From an uncultured Clostridia bacterium (lineage in GTDB: Bacteria; Bacillota; Clostridia; Lachnospirales; Lachnospiraceae), in contig CAMUFS010000079.1 in assembly GCA_947088195.1 (NCBI GenBank), forward strand, positions 1-10,739: a stretch of 10,739 nt of DNA, read 5' to 3'. A program made the position numbers and the translations under genes. Shown here piece by piece: positions 1 through 6,330 of the stretch. Numbering within the stretch: position 1 is the first letter of the stretch; each line of letters starts with the position of its first letter. Under the pieces are notes generated by a model. It ran no database searches and was not told the origin of the DNA. It was given only the letters and a program-made list of their open reading frames with translations.

Positions 1-282
1 TGACGGAGGACTATAGCCAATTCTCTGGGCGGACCCTTCTAGAATATGATTCACCCCCACAAAATCACAAATAACCTATAAAGATATTTTGTATAAAATA
101 TACTTATCTATTGGCTTTTAAGTAGTAAATTCCGATCGCCAGACTAAGGAATAGTTGCTGAAACATTGAGTTTTTGTTATAATATCAAAAATAGATAAAC
201 TTATTTCAGCAAAGGTTGTAAAGTAGTGTATAGATAGCTGTTATATTGAGAAATTATAATGAAAAAGAGAGGATAATAACTT
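1..282. other. Intergenic left edge, no supported gene
   Basis: This AT-rich stretch holds no gene that can be supported. Positions 1-75 are open on the minus strand with GTG codons at 60 and 54 and run off the window edge. That could be the start of a divergent gene, but about 20 codons without a recognisable motif or a convincing ribosome binding site are too little to call. The rest holds the promoter and leader of the plus-strand gene that starts at 283. Confidence 0.5.
155..183 (+). promoter_or_regulatory. Sigma-A-type promoter of the Uma2 gene
   Basis: A -35 box TTGCTG (155-160) and a perfect -10 box TATAAT (178-183) are separated by an ideal 17-base spacer. The box is 99 bases before the ATG at 283, which predicts a leader of about 90 bases. 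A ribosome binding site (AGAGAGG, about 266-272) sits roughly ten bases before the start codon. No operator or riboswitch fold was recognised in the leader. Confidence 0.65.
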
Positions 283-825
283 ATGGCATTATCTCAGGAA
301 AAAATTTTTACGATTCATGATATCTATGCCCTTCCAGACGGGCAAAGAGCTGAGCTAATTGACGGGCAGCTTTATGATATGGCTCCCCCAAATCGCGCTC
401 ATCAAAAATTAATTGCACAACTGACCAAAGTCATCAGCAACTATATTGATACCCAGCATGGTATCTGTGAAATATATCCCGCTCCATTCGCGGTTTTTCT
501 AAATAAAGATGATAAAAATTATGTAGAACCTGATATTTCTGTTATATGTGACAAAACCAATCTGGATGATAAGGGTTGCAATGGCGCACCAGACTGGATA
601 ATTGAAATTACATCTCCCAGTACGCAGCGAATGGATTATGGAGTAAAGCTTTTCAAATACCATTCTGCAGGTACACGGGAATACTGGATTATCAATCCAA
701 AAACACATACTGTAAATGTCTTTGATTTTGAATATGAAAAGGCATCCTGTCAATATAGCTTTGACGATAATATTCCTGTATGTATTTATAAAGATTTAAC
801 CATCTGTATTTCCCATCTGCTTTGA
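283..825 (+). CDS. Uma2 family (DUF820) PD-(D/E)XK endonuclease
   Basis: The 180-residue protein matches the Uma2/DUF820 family, which has a restriction-endonuclease-like fold and is usually annotated as a putative nuclease of unknown role. Family landmarks appear in order: AELIDG (residues 23-28), a conserved His after PPNRA (H40), EPDISVI with the candidate metal ligand D84, PDWIIEITSPS with E108, the following K122, and REYWIINP (132-139). The length is normal for the family, and there is no signal peptide or membrane segment, so it should be cytoplasmic. It stands alone: it has its own promoter and converges on the S8 peptidase gene across a terminator. Such genes are often scattered singly in genomes, and nothing nearby indicates a partner or a restriction-modification system. 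Family assignment is firm; function is not established. Confidence 0.88.
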   Translation: MALSQEKIFTIHDIYALPDGQRAELIDGQLYDMAPPNRAHQKLIAQLTKVISNYIDTQHGICEIYPAPFAVFLNKDDKNYVEPDISVICDKTNLDDKGCNGAPDWIIEITSPSTQRMDYGVKLFKYHSAGTREYWIINPKTHTVNVFDFEYEKASCQYSFDDNIPVCIYKDLTICISHLL

Positions 826-876
826 CACTCCCCACAACGAAAACTAATACAGTGCATATAATATTCATATAAAAGC

Positions 877-921
877 CATCCAGGCTGGAACTATCCTATA
901 AGATAGCTCCAGCTCTGGATG
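877..921. terminator. Bidirectional hairpin terminator between Uma2 and S8 genes
   Basis: A long interrupted inverted repeat is visible: CATCCAG (877-883) pairs with CTGGATG (915-921), GCTGGA (884-889) with TCCAGC (908-913), and CTATC (891-895) with GATAG (902-906). On the minus strand the stem is followed by GGCTTTT, and on the plus strand by a short pyrimidine run (CGCCTTTCTT). It lies between two convergent genes, so it probably stops transcription from both sides. The T runs are short, so efficiency may differ between directions. Confidence 0.75.
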
Positions 922-947
922 CGCCTTTCTTGCATACAAAGCTTCTC

Positions 948-1853
948 TTATCGACGAATCAACTCTTTTATATCCAACATGCCAAATCCTTGTCTACTGC
1001 TTTCCCACCCCAGATCGGCAGCACTTTCACACAGCCGTCTCTTTACATCACCATTTGTAAGATAAGGCTCCCTTGACAAAAGTAATGCTGCCGCACCAGA
1101 TACCATTGGCGTGGACATTGAGGTCCCGCTTTTTTTGATATAAAAATTTCTGCTTATGCGACTTCTTCTCGCTTGACAAGAAATTATATTGGAGCCGGGA
1201 GCAACTAGATCTGGTTTTATTATGCAAGAATAACTTGGTCCTCTGCCTGAATAATCAGATATAATTCTTCCCGCCACCTCCACCTCTTCTTTATTGTCTG
1301 AGGAGCCCACTGTGATTACCTTGCGACTGATCCCCGGCATTGTAATAGTATAGGGATCTGGGCCATTATTTCCGGCGGCAACGCACACCACCAGCCCAGA
1401 ATCCCACGCGTGATTTACCGCTTTCACCAACTCACATTCTTCATCCTCCTCCCCTTTTGCCACAGTTCCCACAGAAATATTGACAATGCGAATATGATAC
1501 CGCTCCTGATTGCGAATCACCCACTCCAAACCCTTTATCACAATATCCACTGAACCATTTCCACTGTAATCCAACACCTTACAGGCAATTACGGAAGCTC
1601 CGGGAGCAATTCCCCGATACAACCCCTGAGACATGCTGCCGTCCCCCGCCGCAATCCCAGCAATATGTGTGCCATGCCCACAATCATCATACAAGCCATG
1701 TCTATGATAAACAAAATCCTGAAAGCATATAATTCGATTTCCAAAATCTGTATGCGGGTATATCCCCTCTCCTGTTACGTAAATGTACGCCACTCTATTA
1801 TAATTGTCTGCTCTTTCTGCACTACAATACGCTGAATATATCGATCCAGCCAT
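948..1853 (-). CDS. S8 (subtilisin-like) serine peptidase, 5'-truncated, lacks the catalytic Asp
   Basis: From about residue 30 onward the 301-residue frame is a clear subtilase. It has GIYPHTDFGNR (30-40), the His motif HGTHIAG with catalytic H60, the oxyanion Asn in AAGNNG (N162), and the Ser motif GTSMSTP with catalytic S245. The first member of the triad is missing: family members read D-T-G just before IYPH, whereas here the aligned residues are G28-E29-G30. Residues 1-26 are encoded by DNA that in another frame encodes the recombinase C-terminus, so they are probably not native. The ATG at 1853 has only a weak AGAGAG upstream. There is no signal peptide. The most likely reading is the 3' part of a peptidase gene interrupted at its catalytic Asp codon; as drawn, it should be proteolytically inactive. 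Family assignment is sure; whether any protein is made is doubtful. Confidence 0.8.
   Translation of the reverse strand: MAGSIYSAYCSAERADNYNRVAYIYVTGEGIYPHTDFGNRIICFQDFVYHRHGLYDDCGHGTHIAGIAAGDGSMSQGLYRGIAPGASVIACKVLDYSGNGSVDIVIKGLEWVIRNQERYHIRIVNISVGTVAKGEEDEECELVKAVNHAWDSGLVVCVAAGNNGPDPYTITMPGISRKVITVGSSDNKEEVEVAGRIISDYSGRGPSYSCIIKPDLVAPGSNIISCQARRSRISRNFYIKKSGTSMSTPMVSGAAALLLSREPYLTNGDVKRRLCESAADLGWESSRQGFGMLDIKELIRR
1756..1778 (-). other. Inferred integration junction (att-like) between recombinase end and S8 gene
   Basis: The frame-restored recombinase stops with TAA at 1777-1775, and recognisable S8 coding sequence starts at about 1766, only some nine bases further along the minus strand. 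The S8 side begins with GGGATATACCC (1766-1756), a short imperfect dyad, and the expected Asp codon is absent. Large serine recombinases commonly lie next to one end of the element they move and often target conserved gene sequences. The close join is seen; the attachment-site role and exact crossover bases are inferred. No second copy of a core sequence was identified in the window. Confidence 0.5.
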
Positions 1854-3290
1854 TTATCGTTTCTCTCTATTTCCCATAGTTGTTCGTTTTTTTCCATCTT
1901 TTCTTTATAGGACATAAGCCTGTCAAGCACTTTTTTCTGTTCGTCTATTTTTCTTTCTAGCTCCTGTAGACTTTCTTCTCCCAAACAAAAACCTTTCTCC
2001 CCCCCCCATAACAAATCTCTGATATTGTACAATTTGTCTTCTTCTTAAATTTGCTACCTTTCTAAGATACCTTTGAAGCGTTTTTTCACACGCCGCAATC
2101 TGGCTAAGCAATTCTTTTCTATTCTCCTGTAACAGTGTTTCAAGCTCTCCACTCTCTGTCAGCTTCTTTTTTAATTCGCTTAACACATAGTTCTCTAAAT
2201 ATTTTGCATCCATTTTGACTACATCCTCTCCACCAGGATTTACATATCTTTGATGACAGCAAAAGTATGGTTCCAAACCAGAACGATACCGAAGGTTTCT
2301 TCCACAACCACCACACACTGCCCTCCCAATAAATGGATGCGCCATGCTATTATCTGATGCCTTTCTTTTTCTTCTTTTCTGCACTTTCTCAAACAATTCT
2401 CTGTCTATAATCGAGCTATGATGGTTCTGGTACACCTTCCACTGATTTTTTGGTTTTTGATGTACTTTGCCATTGCTGTCTTTCTCATATCTTCCATATA
2501 CCATATCACCTGTATACATGCGATTTTCAAGAATATGACAGACCGAGGAGGAGGACCACAAAAAATTGTCTCCTTTTGGAACTCTTGTCGTCCTCCCCTT
2601 CTCTATCTTATATTCCATCGGTGTTTTCACCCTCTCCTGATTAAACAATCTTGCAATCTGTACAGATGTATACCCCTGTGCAGTGAGAGCAAAAATTCTT
2701 TTTACTATCTTTGCCTCCTCTTTTTCCACCACAAGCATACCATGATTTTCCGGCATTTTCTTATAGCCAAAAGGACAGCTTCCACTTATATATTCTCCAT
2801 TTTCTTTTTTTACCAAAAGTGAAGCTCTAACTTTACACGATAGATCTCTGCTGTACAAATCAGAAAGCAAATTTTTAAAACCCACCTCCATATCAAAAGC
2901 ACATGTTTTTCCATCCTTACTATCATATCTATCATTTACAGAGATAAAACGAACTCCCATAAATGGAAAAATCTGCTCCAAATACGATCCAAGCATAATA
3001 TAATCTCTTGCAAATCTGGAAAAATCTTTCACAATAATACAATTAATCTCTTTATGTCTCACTGCCTCTAGCATATCCTGAAATCCCGGACGCCTGTCAT
3101 TTGTTCCAGAATATCCATTATCTATCTGTATTTTGCGAAGCTTAATTTCTGAATGGTCCGATAAATATTTTAATAAAAGCTCTCTCTGATTGCTTATGCT
3201 ATCACAATGCTCCTTATCTTCATCCTCATGAGACAGCCGCAGATAAAGATCTGCCGTATACAAAATTTTTTGGCAAGAATTTTCTTCCAC
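1775..3290 (-). pseudogene. Large serine recombinase (TnpX-like), frameshifted at a G9 tract
   Basis: This is a site-specific DNA recombinase. The N-terminal resolvase domain (about residues 11-160) has the catalytic Ser in YLRLS (S20), then SISNQR and DFSRFARD. The recombinase domain follows (CPFGYKK, about 172-265, ending near NRMYTGDMVYGR), then a zinc ribbon (C326-x2-C329, C344/C345) and the start of a coiled coil. The start is GTG at 3290, supported by AAAAGGAG nine bases upstream (3300-3307). As written, the frame goes wrong after residue 430 and closes at 1923 with a basic non-family tail (455 residues). Dropping one G from the run at 1999-2007 joins it to an open frame ending at 1775. 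That frame has a coiled coil and the typical closing motif IQRIVVQKEQTIIIEW, giving 504 residues, normal for the family. This could be a true mutation, phase variation or a sequencing error. A possible -10 (TATAAA, 3332-3327) lacks a clear -35. Confidence 0.85.
1999..2007 (-). repeat. Homopolymer run, nine G on the coding strand, inside the recombinase gene
   Basis: Nine consecutive C on the plus strand form a run of nine G in the recombinase coding strand. Nine puts the downstream family-like sequence out of frame; eight would restore it, turning MGGGERFLFG into MGGEKGFCLG and continuing into the coiled coil. Runs of this length are prone to slippage in replication and to miscalling in sequencing, and they stand out in AT-rich DNA. 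Confidence 0.9.
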
Positions 3291-3361
3291 AAAACAATAC
3301 TCCTTTTAAAAATCATTACCATATATTTTATACATAACATTTGCTCTGCTATAACTAAAAT

Positions 3362-4420
3362 CTATCTTATGCCTACTGCTTTTCTAAAGAATGGTATCAA
3401 TTTAACTACCTGATACGTTAAAACAGTCAGTAGGAAGCTTCCAATACAAATACATAATACTTGTACTAATGTATTTTTGTTTATCTCCACAAAATAATAT
3501 GCCAAAGCAATTAATATCGTTTGGTGCAAGATATAAATTGGGTATGATGCCTTATTAAAATATTCTGTAAATCCTGTCTTACTATTCAAAAACTTCTTTC
3601 CCCCAATAAATAATACAAGAATAGAAATCCATCCAATAAAATTTACCCACAAATCACCATAATAAGAAAATTTATAATATAATACTACTAAAGCTAAGGT
3701 TACTATTATAAATAATACTGTCAAAAAAAGCCGATATTTTTCAAGTCTTCTGATAACCTCGTCATTACTTAGCACATAGTAGCCCACCAAATATAAAACA
3801 AAATTTTTTCCAATACTATAACCTCCAAAATTCCCTAAATAATACATTAACCATATGGGCACAAATAAAAGAAACACAACTAATATTGGCATTTTACCAA
3901 TATATTTTGTAACCTTTTCATAAGGCACAAAATATATTACCACTAATGCAAGCAGTGATATTATGAAAAGGAACAAAATAAACCACAGATGACCAGGAGT
4001 AAATGCTCCGTCATAACCGCTGAAATCTGTAAGGTGCGTAAAAAAATATTTCCAATGTTCAAGAATACCACCATCATAGTTATCAAAAAATTTTCTTGCA
4101 TATAATGCCTGAAAGGGAACAAGAATTACTAAGCCAAAAATAAATGGAATAAGCAGTTTTTTGATACGTTCTATGATAAATTTCTTTTTACTTCTCTTTA
4201 ATAAAGCGTACCTTGCACTCACTCCCGCCAGCGCAAAAAGCAATGGCATAAACCAAGGATTTACAAGCACAATCAACGTACTTAATATCTTATTTTCTCC
4301 CAGCCAGATATAAAAGCAACTACCAAAATTATTCCAAATCATAAAAGTATGTACCGGGAACAAAAGCAGTATCGTTATATACCTCAAGTTATCTATAAAG
4401 TATTTTCGTTCCTCTTTCAC
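3362..4420 (-). CDS. Membrane acyltransferase, acyltransferase-3 family
   Basis: This is an integral membrane O-acyltransferase of the acyltransferase-3 type (PF01757; relatives include OpgC/OafA-like proteins). Such enzymes transfer acetyl or similar groups to sugars or cell-envelope polymers across the membrane. The family R-x10-H motif is visible near the start (IDNLRYITILLLFPVHTF; R16 and H27 counting from the GTG at 4429). About ten hydrophobic segments follow, with a conserved-looking GHLWFILFLF segment in the middle. Two GTG starts are possible. The one at 4420 is preferred because AAAGGG (4430-4435) lies nine bases before it but directly abuts the one at 4429. It has its own promoter and no neighbour with a matching envelope function. 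Its DNA is much more AT-rich than the xylan operon (10 G/C in 3661-3720 against 29 in 9601-9660), suggesting separate acquisition. The acceptor molecule cannot be told. Confidence 0.85.
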   Translation of the reverse strand: MKEERKYFIDNLRYITILLLFPVHTFMIWNNFGSCFYIWLGENKILSTLIVLVNPWFMPLLFALAGVSARYALLKRSKKKFIIERIKKLLIPFIFGLVILVPFQALYARKFFDNYDGGILEHWKYFFTHLTDFSGYDGAFTPGHLWFILFLFIISLLALVVIYFVPYEKVTKYIGKMPILVVFLLFVPIWLMYYLGNFGGYSIGKNFVLYLVGYYVLSNDEVIRRLEKYRLFLTVLFIIVTLALVVLYYKFSYYGDLWVNFIGWISILVLFIGGKKFLNSKTGFTEYFNKASYPIYILHQTILIALAYYFVEINKNTLVQVLCICIGSFLLTVLTYQVVKLIPFFRKAVGIR

Positions 4421-4431
4421 AGAAATCACCC

Positions 4432-4445
4432 TTTCAAATTTGAAA
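4432..4445. promoter_or_regulatory. 14-base perfect palindrome in the acyltransferase leader
   Basis: TTTCAAATTTGAAA reads the same on both strands. It sits between the -10 box (4462-4467) and the start codon of the acyltransferase, partly overlapping the ribosome binding site. That is a good place for a repressor operator or for a small hairpin masking the ribosome binding site. The palindrome is certain; the role is inferred, and AT-rich palindromes of this length can arise by chance. Confidence 0.4.
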
Positions 4446-4461
4446 TCGTCTACACTCTTTG

Positions 4462-4470
4462 ATTATACCA
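4462..4470 (-). promoter_or_regulatory. Extended -10 promoter of the acyltransferase gene
   Basis: On the minus strand TGGTATAAT gives a perfect -10 hexamer (4467-4462) with the TG of an extended -10 element in the right place. No good -35 is visible at 16-18 bases, which is normal for extended -10 promoters. The predicted leader is about 30-35 bases. The promoter sits after the terminator of the upstream operon, so the acyltransferase appears to be a separate transcription unit. Confidence 0.55.
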
Positions 4471-4524
4471 TTATTACTCTCTATCTTCTACCATAACATA
4501 TAGGGTACAACCAAACCACTATCA

Positions 4525-4574
4525 CGCGACCTGTGTGCCACATTAGTGGCATATTTCCTCTGCACAGGTCTGCG
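4525..4574. repeat. Nested inverted repeat of unknown function
   Basis: Outer arms GACCTGTG (4528-4535) and CACAGGTC (4563-4570) pair perfectly over eight bases and extend by CGC (4525-4527) with GCG (4572-4574) past one unpaired base. Directly inside the left arm is a second perfect hairpin, TGCCAC-ATTA-GTGGCA (4536-4551). An 11-base unpaired stretch (4552-4562) precedes the right arm. No T run follows on either strand, so it is not a standard terminator. It lies upstream of the acyltransferase promoter and just past the operon terminator. Confidence 0.7.
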
Positions 4575-4577
4575 CAT

Positions 4578-4608
4578 AAAAAAGCCGCAGCAAAACTCCA
4601 CCGCGGCT
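4578..4608 (-). terminator. Rho-independent terminator of the xylan operon
   Basis: On the minus strand AGCCGC (4608-4603) and GCGGCT (4588-4583) form a six-base GC-rich stem around a 14-base loop, followed by an uninterrupted T run (down to 4578). It begins about ten bases after the stop codon of the esterase gene, so it marks the end of the operon. Confidence 0.85.
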
Positions 4609-4618
4609 CTTATAACCA

Positions 4619-6322
4619 TTATTCTACATATCCAAATCCTAAAATAGTAAATATCTTATCTTCTTCCCCTTCCATCATCTGAATCCGAATTACATGCTCT
4701 CTTCTCTCCTTTTCTAAAAATAACAGCACCGGATTACAATGTATCCAACCATTGACATGAGGATCTGCGATAAGCCTTTTTTCCTCATCTACAAAGATCT
4801 CCGCCTTTCCCACTGTCACAGCTCCAGAATCTTTATAAACAAGCAACAATGCCCTACAACAAAGCCGCAGTTCAAATCCTCCTTTTTTATTTTTTCCCTG
4901 ATACATCCAGTTATTGGGAAGCTGTGGTGTTCCATATAGATTTTCATCCATCTCAACACATTGAAGATCCGTGTCGATTCCCTCAAAATCTCCACAAATT
5001 ATCCTCTTATCCTGACAATTTTCCTTGCGATCAAAAAACTTTACTTTCTCAAAATCACACCCAATCACTGGATCTTTCTGAAGCAAGCTCTCTGTCTCAT
5101 CAAAATCAGAAGTATCCTCTGCCTTTTTGAAAAACCATGTCAGACAATCCGCCATAATCGTATGCCCATTGTTGTTTGGATGTAAGGCATCATAAAAAAA
5201 CTGATTCTTTGACAATACTCTGCCTTCCTCTGGCTTTAGACAAAACTGTGGTGTAACGGCATCACGCAGACTTATCATTGGTAGTTTATAATGGTATCCA
5301 ACAGGCGACAAACGTTCCTGAAGATTCCAGTCATTGGCAAATACAGCAAATAGTAATATTACAGCAGGCTGATTGGGAAGGGTTAAAACCTTGCGAACAA
5401 GGCTCTCATAACAGTTGCCCTTTGTCTCATCTCCCGCATCATTCACTGCAAATTCAATTACAACAATATCTGGTTCTTCTGTCTTCCCACGAAGCACATC
5501 CCGATCAAATCGCAACATACCAAGCTCTGAAGGAGTCCCTCCAACGCCAGCCTTAATAAAATGAATATTCTCTCCTGTCCCAAAACACTCTGCAAATGCC
5601 CGATATGATTTGTATGCATAACAACCATGGTGAATAGGTGTTGCTCCTGCCCCCTGTGTAATGGAACCTCCGATAAAAGCGATTGTCACATTTTCTCCAC
5701 GTCTTGCTTTCTCTATCGCTTTTTTCACTCTAGCGCAATTTCCTGCGCTTATCAGCGACCGTTCTATCATTTGCTTATATGCATAAGAATCAAAATCAAT
5801 TTTGGGCTCTGCGGACACTTCACTTGCACAAAAACCATCATTTAAATAAAATCTTACACTTGTCACTGCAAGAATTTCTGGTTTTGAAAATTCAAATCGA
5901 ATCTGGCCGGGCTCCCTGTCATCCTCCGACCATTTGACATCACTAAGATGTATTCTTGTCTCAGCACCATCTCCTTTTAGAGAACATCGTATCTGAGTCC
6001 CTCCTCCATAAGTGTCCGTCCTGCCATACATCTGAAAAATAAAATCAATCGGTTCCTTGGGATCTTCTGTCTCCACCGAGACGCCAATGCTGTGTACCAG
6101 CTTGCGAAACCCTTGTGTATCCTCAAGCAGTTTTAGCATATCCTGATCGGTGATATTCCCCACAATCTGGGCACTCCCAATTAATCTTCCATTATCTTGA
6201 TAGATAAATTGAATCCCTCTCTCATCTGGCTGCTTTAAACCAAAAATCTCCTTTTCCCTCATAATATAAAAATATGGTCTGTTTTTCTCTGCATCCCTTG
6301 GAGCAACCAATCCTTCTGTCAT
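4619..6322 (-). CDS. SGNH/GDSL-type carbohydrate esterase with flanking beta domains
   Basis: The 567-residue protein has a central SGNH hydrolase core (about 195-400). All family blocks are visible: GGSIT with nucleophile S220, GVGGT with the oxyanion glycine near 261, AVND with N294, and YDALHP with D378 and H381. It is flanked by an N-terminal domain (about 30-175) and a C-terminal domain (about 415-567), both beta-rich in appearance. They may be carbohydrate-binding or lid domains; I do not recognise either. No signal peptide is present, so it should act in the cytoplasm. The neighbouring GH8 and GH39 genes make O-deacetylation of xylo-oligosaccharides the most likely role, which is inference. 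The ATG is eight bases after the GH39 stop, and the ribosome binding site AGGGGG overlaps that stop, so the two are probably translationally coupled. A terminator follows. Confidence 0.8.
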   Translation of the reverse strand: MTEGLVAPRDAEKNRPYFYIMREKEIFGLKQPDERGIQFIYQDNGRLIGSAQIVGNITDQDMLKLLEDTQGFRKLVHSIGVSVETEDPKEPIDFIFQMYGRTDTYGGGTQIRCSLKGDGAETRIHLSDVKWSEDDREPGQIRFEFSKPEILAVTSVRFYLNDGFCASEVSAEPKIDFDSYAYKQMIERSLISAGNCARVKKAIEKARRGENVTIAFIGGSITQGAGATPIHHGCYAYKSYRAFAECFGTGENIHFIKAGVGGTPSELGMLRFDRDVLRGKTEEPDIVVIEFAVNDAGDETKGNCYESLVRKVLTLPNQPAVILLFAVFANDWNLQERLSPVGYHYKLPMISLRDAVTPQFCLKPEEGRVLSKNQFFYDALHPNNNGHTIMADCLTWFFKKAEDTSDFDETESLLQKDPVIGCDFEKVKFFDRKENCQDKRIICGDFEGIDTDLQCVEMDENLYGTPQLPNNWMYQGKNKKGGFELRLCCRALLLVYKDSGAVTVGKAEIFVDEEKRLIADPHVNGWIHCNPVLLFLEKERREHVIRIQMMEGEEDKIFTILGFGYVE

Positions 6323-6330
6323 ATTTCCCC

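Noticed and set aside
1..75. Minus-strand open frame with GTG starts at 60 and 54 running off the left edge
   Set aside because: Only about 20 codons are visible, with no recognisable motif or convincing ribosome binding site, so it cannot be called a gene from this window.
104..198. Inverted copies TTATCTAT (104-111) and ATAGATAA (191-198) in the left intergenic region
   Set aside because: Eight-base AT-rich matches 80 bases apart are expected by chance and overlap the promoter region without a clear structural role.
1775..2032. A separate 85-residue protein encoded downstream of the recombinase
   Set aside because: It is the out-of-frame C-terminal coiled-coil end of the recombinase, rejoined by removing one G from the homopolymer run, not an independent gene.
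2418..2822. A 134-codon plus-strand open frame rich in Phe, Ile and His
   Set aside because: It is the complement of the recombinase coding region, has no ribosome binding site or family motif, and its composition is that of an antisense frame.
3291..3361. Possible terminator or attachment site between the acyltransferase and the recombinase
   Set aside because: The 71 bases contain the recombinase ribosome binding site and AT-rich sequence, but no inverted repeat with a T run and no match to the junction sequence at 1756-1778.
4488..4577. A 29-codon minus-strand frame after the operon terminator, checked as a possible small protein or as the missing S8 N-terminus
   Set aside because: Its ATG directly follows the terminator T run with no ribosome binding site, it spans the nested inverted repeat, and the peptide shows none of the V-x-V-L-D-T-G sequence expected of an S8 start.
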